Assembly (NCBI GenBank): GCA_933822405.4
Contig: CAKOGP040000890.1
Span: 172,749 to 236,748 of the forward strand
DNA length: 64,000 bases
Source of the DNA: Cylindrotheca closterium
Lineage: Eukaryota; Bacillariophyta; Bacillariophyceae; Bacillariales; Bacillariaceae
Reading direction: 5' to 3'
Of this stretch, positions 34,889-44,485 are shown piece after piece; the first letter of the stretch is position 1, and each line of letters starts with the position of its first letter. The translations under genes and the position numbers were made by a program. The notes below the pieces were generated by a model. It saw only the letters and a program-made list of their open reading frames with translations. It had not been told where the DNA came from and did not search any database.

Positions 34889-36960
34889 TTGTTGTCGATC
34901 ACAAACGTGCGTGGCAAAAAAGCTAAGCAAGCCCAACAATACGCCCCGGATGTGACGTCAACTCAACCGTTTTGCCAACCTGAAATCTTGAGCCAAAGGA
35001 CTTGTTCTCTTCCTTTAGCATGCCTCTCTTCCATTGAGACCATGACATCGTGTATCGCAGCATCTACATGCTGCGACAGTATGCTTCCTGGAGCGAATGA
35101 AAAGGAAGACAGAGTTGACGGTGATTTGAATTCACATTTTCAAGTATCGCCATCTCCTCTTTGTCGTCCTTCTCGGAAACGAAGCCGAAAGATGATCACG
35201 TTGACTTCAAGTCCCTACTTTCAAACTCCCTCGAGCAACGATGCCAATCCAGAAAGCAAACAGCGTTTTAGTTCCTACTTTCAAAAGTCGCCTTCTTCGA
35301 CGTATGGATCGATTCGATCTCTGGGGCCGTTGATTCGCACTTGGACTGGTTGCACCTCTGGCGTCTGTCAACGAATAGACGGCGACAAAATGTCACCCTC
35401 TTCCAACCCAATCAACTCTCCGAATTCTCCTATCGACTTGAATATATGTCACTCCTGCCAATCTATAGTTCAGAGTGCGATGGCACATTTTCAAGAGTGC
35501 CCGTTGTTTAGAGAGCGACTAAAGGATGAAGAGTTTGGGTTGGATACATCCTCGACTTGTACGCGTCAAATGGAAGAAAGAATGGAGCATGCGATACGTC
35601 ACCTTTGTCCCCATCAATGTTTTTTAAAGGCATATGCTCCAAGTCGAGAGTGGGTCTTCTTTCGAAAGGAAATTCATGAACGCACCGATGAACGAATAGA
35701 TGAGTTGCTGGAAAGTTGGACCTGCCGTTTGGTACATCATTCGAGCCAATCGGCTCCAAGAGAACGTGGAGACGAGAAGTCTCAAGAAGAAAGGCTGCAA
35801 CAAAATGAGACTGACATGGATTTGTGTTATAGTGAAAAGTTGAAAGGCGTGCCACTCCGTGCGATACATCCACAAATCGTATTCTTTAGTGCCAAAACGA
35901 AAGAGGTACGAATACTGCAGCATGCTCACAACACATGGAGAAAGGGAGGGGGGCAAAAGTTTCGCTATCTAATTGATTTTGTCGATATCTCACCATTTGC
36001 ACTATTCTTTGTTTATGTCTCGTTCAGTCTTATTCCAGCAGATTGGAAGCAATGCGTGTATTGGGATTGAAAGCTCCTAAAAAGAAACCCAATACAGTTG
36101 ACACTAACAATTGGGCATTATGCAGAGCTGGTGATCATGACGATAGCAATACGCACACTTCTGGTGATATGGTAGCTGCTGAAGAACTTGTTTTGTCACG
36201 AATTTCTTCTGTTGCCTTTGGTACGATGCGCATGCCTATGTCCCCATTCTCTGGCCAACGGCGAAGACTTTGGAAGGAACCAAGCAACAAGACCGCGACT
36301 TTTGCAAACTTGTCATCACCTCTGTCGCATTCTGCCGCTGGTAGATCGCCTCTTGGTTTATTGGAAGAACTCTTCATCGGAGATCCTTGGAAATTACTGG
36401 TATCAGCTATTCTGTTGAACAGATCCCGTCGAGCGCAAGTAGATTACATTTTATGGGGCGTTTTGGAGAAATGGCCGACTCCACAAGCTCTACTAGCGAG
36501 TACCAATGTGGTGACCAAAAAGAATGACGAATCTTCCACTGGGAATATCCACGACCATGACGCTTTGAAAAAATTGGTTACAACATTGGGCCTTCAAACA
36601 AGGCGATCGCAAGGACTGGTCCGATTCTCCAAGGAGTTTCTATCACTATTGGAAGAAAAGACAACCAAATCAAAATCAACCTCGACACTGCCAAACTCAG
36701 AAGGAAAAATGAGCAATGAAAATGGCCTCCGTTCTTACAATGATGCAGCCTTTAACTTGACGCGCGATGAAATCTTGGGACTTTACAATTGTGGCGATTA
36801 TGTTGCTGATGCCTACCACATCTTTATTGCGAACCATGCTGTCAATTGCAACACAAAAGTTGATTGGAAGCGTTTACAGCCACAGGATCACGCGTTAGCA
36901 GCTTATGTTGAATGGAAACGAAGTGTTCAAAGCAGCCACAGGCAAGACGAAAATCAATAA
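34889..36960 (+). CDS. MBD4-like HhH-GPD DNA glycosylase, two exons
   Basis: Exons 34889-35905 and 36028-36960 (GTACGA donor, CGTTCAG acceptor, phase 0) give 649 aa. An in-frame ATG at 35042 is an alternative start. The C-terminal 240 residues match the MBD4/thymine-DNA glycosylase domain: GDPWKLLVSAILLNRS, LGLQTRRSQGLVRFSKEFL, LGLYNCGDYVADAYHIF and QPQDHALAAYVEW. The catalytic Asp is D626. The family excises T or U from G mismatches, often at deaminated 5-methylcytosine. A 35-residue Ser/Lys-rich insertion splits the domain. There is no methyl-CpG-binding domain. Instead a C2HC finger candidate is present: C187, C190, H200, C204. The gene is convergent with the REC114-like gene (34 bp between stops). 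Confidence 0.85.
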
Positions 36961-36994
36961 GGTCAAATGCCTGATTTAGAAAGACAAACAAGAG

Positions 36995-37711
36995 CTAGGT
37001 ATGAAAGTCGCATTGTAGGGAAATATTTGTGTGAGCGTCCATTGTATCCGTTTCCATTCTTCCGTCGTCCGTATTTGGATTCACTTCCAAAGCTTTCAAC
37101 AGTTGAGCGCCATCGTTGCAGCTTCCAATGTAGTTCTCCAATTTGTGAACAAAGCTCATGAATTCGGGATTGTGAACCAGCTGCACAATGTGGGAAAGCA
37201 CTTGTTCTTGATCTTCGATGCGAACTTGAGGGGCTTGGTGGTTGTTTGCCATGACGACTTGCTCAGTGTGACCATCCTCAGGGTTGACATTATAGTAGCT
37301 AGAATTCTGGCTTTGATTGCGAGGGCCTTTTGGTGCAAGGTTGTCATCATTGTTATGATGCTGCTCAATCAAGGAAGGATGATTAATCTCGCAAAAGCGA
37401 TCCGAAAACTCCAAACAGTCTTGTAGCGAGGCAAATTTGAGCAACATGGCCCTTGTTCGCTTGCGTGATACTAGAAGTATGCAATTGTTTCTACGAATGA
37501 CGCTCGATTTGTCATGATCCGTGTCGCCCTTGAGGGTGAATTTCTGTCGCAAGGATGGAAGAACAATGGAATCTTTTCGTGGCGATGCAGACAGTGGTGT
37601 GTCACCCTGAGTTTGCTGCCTTTGCCAGCCATCGCAATCAGTGTACCGGTATAGATCGACTGGCCATTGGGGTTCGGAGGAAATGCTGTTCTTGTGGCTC
37701 GCGTTTCTCAT
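36995..37711 (-). CDS. Possible REC114-like meiotic protein
   Basis: 238 aa, single exon. The N-terminal half contains a beta-rich stretch ending in an amphipathic helix (CILLVSRKRTRAMLLKFASL then QDCLEFSDRFCEIN), which resembles the PH-like fold of REC114. A Gln/Asn-rich linker follows. A C-terminal helix (LSHIVQLVHNPEFMSFVHKL) resembles the conserved REC114 C-terminal signature that binds MEI4. REC114 helps SPO11 make meiotic double-strand breaks. The match is by short motif and architecture only, so this is a hypothesis. Other PH-like proteins remain possible. It is divergent from the CorA gene (146 bp between starts). Confidence 0.45.
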   Translation of the reverse strand: MRNASHKNSISSEPQWPVDLYRYTDCDGWQRQQTQGDTPLSASPRKDSIVLPSLRQKFTLKGDTDHDKSSVIRRNNCILLVSRKRTRAMLLKFASLQDCLEFSDRFCEINHPSLIEQHHNNDDNLAPKGPRNQSQNSSYYNVNPEDGHTEQVVMANNHQAPQVRIEDQEQVLSHIVQLVHNPEFMSFVHKLENYIGSCNDGAQLLKALEVNPNTDDGRMETDTMDAHTNISLQCDFHT

Positions 37712-37857
37712 GAGAATTGAGTTGGAATTGACTTTGTGGTTGTTGTTTTATTGGTTTTGACCGAAATATAGTGGATGGAGAAATATATGGCGCGAGTCGA
37801 GTGATTTTGACCCATTCGATTGAATTAAGAGCAACCAATATTTTTATAACACCAACA

Positions 37858-39090
37858 ATGAACAAAAGCATCGTAACATCCGATAGAGAAGACACCATGG
37901 AAGATGTGGACGAAGAATCACCGCTTTTGACACCCCAGACAAAGCGAGAAGGGAGCACACAGTCCAATATCCACTCAATCACTCCACTTCCTTGGATGCA
38001 TATTCGGTGTTATCGAATTCGTTCCACGGACGGAAGACTCGATCATTGCTCCCTCGAGGAGTGTTTGCAACACCGACGCCGGCGGAATGAGCAAGATCGA
38101 GAAGAATTGAAGACCAATCCGATTATTAAAAATGATGCTCATTACTGGATTGACATTGAAGCAGATTGGAATCCACAACGTCAACCATTGTATCACAAAT
38201 GGCTGCTTCAACTAGGCTTGCCTGTCTTTGCCTTGGAAATCTTGGCTAGGTCACCCGAAACTTGGTTCTCGCAAGTCATTCCTCTTCCTCGAGCAGCTTT
38301 GGCCTTGCTTCGAATCCTTCCATCATCCTTGTCATCAGATTCCGACGAGCTGCAACATTCGGCAGCTCTCTACATGAGCAGCATTCTCTTGACTCTGACC
38401 ACCACAACGGACGCAGTCAATACAGCTGATCCCCCACCATCCTTGCACTCGCAAATCTATCAACGAATGCAACAACGATTACATGTGCCATCTAGTGGTG
38501 GAGCTCTCATGGCTTGGTTAGGCTTTCATCTAGAGAAGACTTCGCATGATACACGGACCTTGCGATCGTCCGTCTTGGACTTGGACGAATCCATGGATAA
38601 GCATGGTGTTACTTCCGTCGAAGTATCCGAAATTCTACGAGCCAAGGAACAAGTCATGCGTCTCCTATCCGTTGCCGAAGAACAAACGGAATGTCTGGAA
38701 TCCTTGACCGCCTTGAATCTGGAGGAATTGCGTCTGCCACCCGAACAAGATTCGACCATGGCTTCCCTCTTTCACGCGTCTCTGCCAATTTTATTGGCCA
38801 TGACAAGGGCGACGGAACGTTTAGCACTGCGATTGGAACAGCGGGTAATGGATCTACGAAGAAGACTGCAAACAAACGAACAAGAAAAAATGAATCGGCG
38901 ATTGGGAGTCTTGACGGTATTATCGGCTGTATTTTTGCCATTAACGCTATTTACCGGGATTTGGGGCATGAACTTTGAAAACATGCCAGAGTTGAACAAA
39001 CCGTATTCGTACCCCTTGGCACTTCTATTCATGATCATGATTGCGTTCACGATGATTTCCTACTTTTGGAAGGCAGGTTGGTTCCGATAG
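37858..39090 (+). CDS. CorA-like Mg2+/divalent cation transporter
   Basis: 410 aa from the ATG at 37858; an upstream in-frame ATG at 37771 would add 29 residues. The C-terminus has two membrane helices separated by the CorA signature GMN (in GIWGMNFENMPELNK), then a short basic tail. The long cytosolic N-terminal domain with a coiled helix before TM1 (RLALRLEQRVMDLRRRLQ) is typical of CorA/ALR/MRS2 pentamers. No mitochondrial or plastid leader is evident, and an acidic N-terminus with ESPLL is seen (a possible dileucine sorting motif). It likely moves Mg2+ across the plasma or vacuolar membrane. Convergent with the methyltransferase gene (91 bp). Confidence 0.9.
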   Translation: MNKSIVTSDREDTMEDVDEESPLLTPQTKREGSTQSNIHSITPLPWMHIRCYRIRSTDGRLDHCSLEECLQHRRRRNEQDREELKTNPIIKNDAHYWIDIEADWNPQRQPLYHKWLLQLGLPVFALEILARSPETWFSQVIPLPRAALALLRILPSSLSSDSDELQHSAALYMSSILLTLTTTTDAVNTADPPPSLHSQIYQRMQQRLHVPSSGGALMAWLGFHLEKTSHDTRTLRSSVLDLDESMDKHGVTSVEVSEILRAKEQVMRLLSVAEEQTECLESLTALNLEELRLPPEQDSTMASLFHASLPILLAMTRATERLALRLEQRVMDLRRRLQTNEQEKMNRRLGVLTVLSAVFLPLTLFTGIWGMNFENMPELNKPYSYPLALLFMIMIAFTMISYFWKAGWFR

Positions 39091-39181
39091 AGGGATCGTA
39101 CCGTAGATTGGCGATTGATCATGGTTTTTTGTTGGAGCAGCAAATTGAATTGCGGTAAATGGAGGAGTCAGCCAGCTTGCT

Positions 39182-40165
39182 TCAATCATTAATGACAGTC
39201 ATTTTTTGAAATTCAAATATTGCAACACCTCTCTCTTGCAGTGACTCCCAGTCGTCGAGTATTGTGGAAAAGTTGGAAGGCTGATATGTGTGGACCAACC
39301 GAAAATGGTGCTGAGAGGCAACTTGAATGAGATGAGATTCCAGTGATTCTGCGACACAACCATCAGGGAGGGCTGCCCGAGGAACGTGTGATACTAAAAA
39401 TACCCCATTGTTAGCGTTGAGCGACTTGGAAGCTGTCACCAACAATGGTTCCCATGCGGCAATATCATACAAGACATCGGTTGCCAAAACAGTATCAAAT
39501 GTTCGGAGTGTGGATGATTGTTCGTCGTTGCAAGTTAAAAGGCTCTCGCCCCATGTGAGTTCCTCCACACCAATTATTATGCTGCCTTCGTTGAGGGCAC
39601 AGTTGTATCGGCAGAGTTCCAAGGCGGATTCTGATGCGTCTGTCAGAATCAATTCCTTTAATTGAAACAATTTAGCAATGGCAATTCCGACTAAACCAGT
39701 GCCGCTGCCCAGCTCCAAAATGGACCGATCGATGAATAATTGTCCCAGTGCAGGTATCAGAATATCCAAAAAGAACCTAGCACCAGTCCAAATACAATGT
39801 CCCGTTGCATCGTTTCGTCCCCAACTCAAATCTACCATGTCCATTGGGGTGAGAGATGGCGCAGAGGCAATATGTACAATTGAACCATTGGAAAGTTGAA
39901 ACTCCTCCTTTTTGTGCTGGGCAAATCCACCAGACAAGTGGGATATCATGATTTCTGACCAATCTTCTTCCACTAGTTCCACTCTGTTTTCCCCTGCTGA
40001 CGATGATTTTCCTGCCTCTTTCGTCCCGACTAGCTCTAGAGTCCGCTTGGGGGGGAGATTGGAATATGCTTCTGGCGATGGAGGTTGTATCATTTTGCTG
40101 TTGTAGTGTTTGTTGCAGAAACAACGCGGACAAAACAGAAAATCACAATTGTTGTCTGGTACCAA
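39182..40165 (-). CDS. METTL21-like protein lysine methyltransferase family member
   Basis: 327 aa from 40165, or 303 aa from the ATG at 40093. The class I methyltransferase fold is clear. SAM motif I is SILELGSGTGLVGIAIAKLF, preceded by the family-16 hallmark TGHCIWTGARFF. Motif II-like LILTDASESALELCRYN and the post-motif TFDTVLATDVLYD follow. In METTL21/eEF1A-KMT relatives this last motif is D/ExxY or DVLY, as here. Such enzymes methylate lysines of chaperones or translation factors. The substrate here is unknown. The C-terminus RGVAIFEFQK is also family-like. If the upstream ATG is used, the extra leader is Cys-rich. Confidence 0.82.
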   Translation of the reverse strand: MVPDNNCDFLFCPRCFCNKHYNSKMIQPPSPEAYSNLPPKRTLELVGTKEAGKSSSAGENRVELVEEDWSEIMISHLSGGFAQHKKEEFQLSNGSIVHIASAPSLTPMDMVDLSWGRNDATGHCIWTGARFFLDILIPALGQLFIDRSILELGSGTGLVGIAIAKLFQLKELILTDASESALELCRYNCALNEGSIIIGVEELTWGESLLTCNDEQSSTLRTFDTVLATDVLYDIAAWEPLLVTASKSLNANNGVFLVSHVPRAALPDGCVAESLESHLIQVASQHHFRLVHTYQPSNFSTILDDWESLQERGVAIFEFQKMTVIND

Positions 40166-41330
40166 ATGTAGGGCTAGGTAACCAAGGTCTCCACAAATAT
40201 TATGCAGGGCGACTTCTAAAATTTGTTTTCAAAATTGACGAAAAGTTGAATTACCACAACACGCAAGCAAGGATAAAACACAAGTGGGTGAATTATCAAT
40301 ATCAGTCGAAAAACTGGGCAGCTCATCGAAAACAACTTTTGACGGTCGAAGGCCGTGCGGTCTGTAACACAGTGTAGTCAAAGAGATCGAACAGTGTGCC
40401 TGCGGTCTACGTTGGACGAAGAATTTGCTCACAAGATATGTTGATATCACGATTGATGAATTTGGCGAGAGGCAAGAACTCAACGTTTGACTTCCAACTG
40501 CCATACGCAAACACGGTATTTAATTGGAAGGTTTCTACTAGCATAGATGCCACATATGTTCAAGGCGTATATGGGAACTTGGAAGACCGGCAGAAGCCAA
40601 GTGTAATCTGCCAGAGCCAACAGATCATGACTCTTGTGGCATGCCAAACTACAGCTACAAAAAAGACAAGCGCAGGACTCTACCAACGGACTCTACCAAC
40701 GGACTCTACCAACGGACTCTACCAACAGACTCTACCAAAGGGCGATGTTGACTGTTAGAAATAAGCAGACTGTGCTCTATTGTGAGTGCCTTTAGCGCTC
40801 AGAACAAACTCTCTGCAATTTAAATTTGTAATCGACTGTACAACACTTCCACAATAATATTTCCCCTGTATTAGGTATACTTTGAGTGAAAATGTTCCTA
40901 CTATGTGGTTAATGTTTGGCTTGAACTGATGATTCAATCACAAAAGTGAGTTCAACAAATTTCCTTTTGGGAAATCCCTTATTTACAGAACTGAATCCAA
41001 CTTCTTCTCTGTCAACTACAGTACTTTGGGACATCTTGTAATATTCCCTACTGCATTGTACACAACATCAATATTCCACTTGTATAGGGTCATTGATGTG
41101 CGTGTGGATATTGCTTGTTTGGCAATCTCGCGTCAAATGCTGACATGGCGATCAAAATCCGATCGTGCTTGTCAAAACTTTGTACTTGAATACTAGTTTT
41201 TCAAGGAACTTAAAAACTCATATTTTGTCATATCCCAACACACTTCTGCCATTGTGACAATTGCCATTGGCAGCAATGGGACATGCTCCCATTCATTTTT
41301 ATTTTGTTTTGTATTTTCATTTTGAACACA
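40166..41330. other. Gene-poor region at the left edge of the repeat zone
   Basis: Small open frames (for example 40396-40758 plus) show no known motif and were not called. It holds a 13-bp tandem repeat. On the minus strand, next to the copia RNase H remnant, a purine-rich aatgggagca is followed by TGTCCCA at about 41283. This could be the polypurine tract and start of a 3' LTR, but no second LTR was found to confirm it. Confidence 0.35.
40675..40739. repeat. 13-bp tandem repeat, about 5 copies
   Basis: Unit ggactctaccaac, four perfect copies and one diverged copy (agactctaccaaa). Confidence 0.92.
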
Positions 41331-41337
41331 TACATAC

Positions 41338-41695
41338 TTGTCTGACCTAGTCCTGTGGACCAAGAATCAGATCTCTGAACTTGCAAAATTTCTCACCTTG
41401 CAATGGCTTGGTCATGAAATCCGCAATCATATTGTCAGTTGGACACTGTTCAATCTTAACATTTCCTTTCTCCAATTGGTCTGTGATAAAGAAATAAGGA
41501 ATATTGATAGCTTGGCTGTTTTGCCCGCGCTCTTGTTACAACCGTTCTCTTCCAATAGAATCGCGGTTTTGTTATCCTGATACAAGATGTTCTTCTTGAT
41601 TCAATACCCTTGCCACTCCATGAACAACTTGGTCCATGGTATCATTGTGACAACATCGTCAACAGCAATCAGTTCTGCTTCCATACTGCTTCCTC
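41338..41695 (-). pseudogene. Copia RNase H remnant
   Basis: The reverse strand encodes MEAELIAVDD, ILYQDNKTAILLEENG and DFMTKPLQGEKF, the order expected for a copia RNase H C-terminus. At least one in-frame stop and a frame change separate these pieces. Confidence 0.75.
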
Positions 41696-42046
41696 TGCTG
41701 TTTAGTTTAGTTCTTCGACATCACTTGAGCTGCACCTCCTCCAAAGGACAGAGTGCCGCCAGTATGGCTCTTGAAATCTGGATGCACCGCAAAATATGCG
41801 TCAATCATCCATTTCATGACTCGTAGTGATTCAGCAGAAAGTGTCAGGTGATACAACAATGTACAATACAAATATCCCATCATGCAAACACACTTCTTCC
41901 AATCAGACTCTGTGGGTTCTCAAACTCTCCAGGCAAGAATAGTGATCGTTGGATGGATATCCAAACGAGCTCTCTTAGAGACATAAAGTCCCCTTGCAAC
42001 AGTAGTATGAAAGATTTGACGGTACTCAGCATTGAGTAACTTTCCT

Positions 42047-43106
42047 TTAACCAGCCTCCAGTAAATCGTTACCAGCTGGTGTTTCCTGTTTTGAATCCTT
42101 GTTGAACTTGATCGGAAAATCTTCCAACATGTTCTTGACATAGTCGTCCATGCGGATCTTGAGTTTTTCTTTCACCGAGAAATCCAAAGTCATTCCAAGA
42201 TATCTGTGTATCTTTCCTCTGATGATTGTGCACTCCTTGATTGAACCATATCCTCTCATGTTCAGCCATTTAGCAAACTCGTCATTCACCTTTGGATCCA
42301 TGTGACTTGACATAAGATCGTCAACATGGAACCTGATAGTTTGTTGTTTTTCATCAATAACTTTGTTAGCAACACAAGGGTCATATGGATTGAAAACAAA
42401 TCCCTTTGCCTCCAAATCACTTCGAAACTGATTATAGAATCGGAGGCTCGATTGCAACATCACATATATAGCACGTAGTACCCGCACATAGATTACTCGC
42501 TTTCCGTTCTCTAATACAATGTATTCGCGATACTCTGGGGCCATGTCAATCAATATCTGGACCATCATGCCAGTGATTTTCATGTAGATACGATCTTCTC
42601 CTTCCTTAGCTTCAGGCATATAAGTTTGAATGGAAGCGTTAGGCACGATCTCTAGCCTTGCGCGATGTCCATTGTTTCTTTGTCGATTTCTTCACCTGAA
42701 CAGTCAAGAACTCCTTGCGCCATGTCATTATATCTCTACCTTTGTGTGCATTAATAACACAAGTAGTGGTGATTGCTTCTTGCAAAGCAGTTGGACTTGC
42801 AGTGTCCTCTCGTGATAACAATTCACAAGTTCCATTGCCTCGGTATACTAGGCGACCTATAATTGTCTTTTTGAATTGCTTTTTCGCAAGTAACATCATC
42901 GCTGATTGGGCCTTCTTTCGCTCAGACGCAGTCACGTCTTTCACAAATTCGGGAGTAAAACAATCTCTCAGGAGCATTTGTCTCAATTCCTTATCCACAG
43001 CATCTTTTCCATCGTCACCGAACTTCTTCAGTCCTTGATTGATGTAATACTGTTGAATGAAGTTCAGACCTTCATCAGTATCAAACTTTGCTTTGATCTG
43101 CATCAT
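42047..43106 (-). pseudogene. Copia reverse transcriptase remnant (two frames)
   Basis: The upstream piece (42639-43106) holds the N-terminal RT/linker region. The downstream piece (42047-42646), in another frame, carries YVRVLRAIYVMLQSSLRFYN, FNPYDPCVANKVI, IRFHVDDLMSSH and KIHRYLGMTLDFS. The last ends in the CoDi-like ETPAGNDL. A frameshift near 42640 breaks the protein. Confidence 0.85.
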
Positions 43107-43116
43107 ACATCAGCTT

Positions 43117-43905
43117 TCATCTCATTCCCAATCTGTTGGAGACATAGATTGTGCTGTGCTTCAAGGATAGCTTTACTGTCTTTAGTACTGCAACTTCCCT
43201 CTTACGAATACCAGACTTCAATTTTTCCTTTAACGGTTTCATTTCCCTCTCTCGATGCTTGCGTCTTGTCGCAACTCGATTTTTGTTCTTATTGGCAGAA
43301 CTGCCACTCCTGCTCAAAGGCGATCCTCTTGGTTTCTTTGGAACTTGAGAAAGGTTCAGCCCTGACATCGCAGCTTGCACATACGTTTGCCCAGATTGAG
43401 TTACTTTTGCTACTTGAGGCTCTTCAGGCTCAAGTACAATCTCTTCTTCTGGCGGTTCTTGTAGATCCTCCAGATCAGTAACGAGGCTTCCAATATCATT
43501 GGTTCCTCTATTGACATTTTCTTGATGGTGATCCAAATCGGCCACAATAGGTTCTTCCTCTTCATCGCCTTCATCACCCAAATTGTTGTCATCTGATTCA
43601 TAGTCATCAGCTCCTTGGAATCTGACAGTGAGTTCTGGCATATCATCGACATCATTGTCTGCATCTGCCAAGAGCTCATTTCTTTTGGAGTCATCGATAT
43701 CATCAAATTGTCCATGTAGGTTAAAATCACGCTCATCTTCATCTTCAGGTTCATAGTCCTGATCAAAGGCTTCCTCTAAGTAACCTTGTTCCGTGTCATC
43801 CACTCCTGCAATTTGATTGCCATCTTGAAATGTCTCCAAATCTCTCTTCTTATTGAAGAACTTCATGGAGGTAACACCTTTGGCAGCAGCCCCAAGCTTC
43901 AACAC
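43117..43905 (-). pseudogene. Copia integrase-RT linker (acidic)
   Basis: 262 codons rich in Asp/Glu, beginning SMKFFNKKRD and IAGVDDTEQG, as in the CoDi linker between integrase and RT, and ending with a basic stretch. It is in a different frame from the integrase piece that should precede it, so a frameshift lies near 43880-43905. Confidence 0.7.
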
Positions 43906-44464
43906 GCTGGATTACTTGATCGGTAACGGGTAGTACGACAACCTTGGGTTGAGAAATCATCTTCTTAGTATTGAGGTTGAGCACTCGGTGCCCAGTACGT
44001 TGTCCCTTCGTAGGTTCAATGTAGATCGCTTCAATACTTTGCGGTTCCATTGAATTGTTGGAATCCGTCCCAATTGCATGAACATACTGTCCAAGCTCAG
44101 CAACCATGTCACTCTTGTAGTTGATATTGACATTATCAATGAGTTGCTGTGGACTGAAATGTGAGGAAATACTGTCTTTCTGGGGAAAGACATTCAATAG
44201 CTCGACGGCTCGACGTCCAAGACATTCAACCATCACCTTTGGGACCACTTTGTAGGGTAATCGTGCAAGAGCTACTCTAACTCTTTCTTTCAGGGTTCGA
44301 TTGTTTCGCTCAGCTGTAGGCTTGTGGTCTCCAGCTGCAGTCGGGTCAATAGTAACACCCATATCATCTAGCATATCATCCGTCAGAGGGATGAAAGCCC
44401 AATCACACTTGATCGTCTTGACATGAAAGCCTGCCTTATTGTAGCGGCGGAATATCTTATACAA
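43850..44464 (-). pseudogene. Copia integrase C-terminal half
   Basis: Contains a DDE-type integrase segment: IKCDWAFIPLTDDM and PTAERNNRTLKERVRVAL (the catalytic Glu). The upstream half is separated from it by the inserted LINE. The frame resumes across the 16-bp duplication as TDPVFDALYKIFRRYN, which is the expected continuous copia sequence. Confidence 0.85.
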
Positions 44465-44469
44465 TGCAT

Positions 44470-44485
44470 CAAATACAGGGTCAGT
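44470..44485. repeat. Target-site duplication of the LINE, copy 1
   Basis: caaatacagggtcagt, identical to the copy at 46495-46510. It directly abuts the aataataataac tail of the inserted element. Confidence 0.88.

Noticed and set aside
40396..40758. 120-codon plus frame containing the 13-bp repeat
   Set aside because: Low-complexity end, no family match, next to decayed transposon sequence.
41031..41283. Candidate 3' LTR of the copia element
   Set aside because: A purine-rich tract followed by TGTCCCA is seen, but no matching second LTR or clear end was found.
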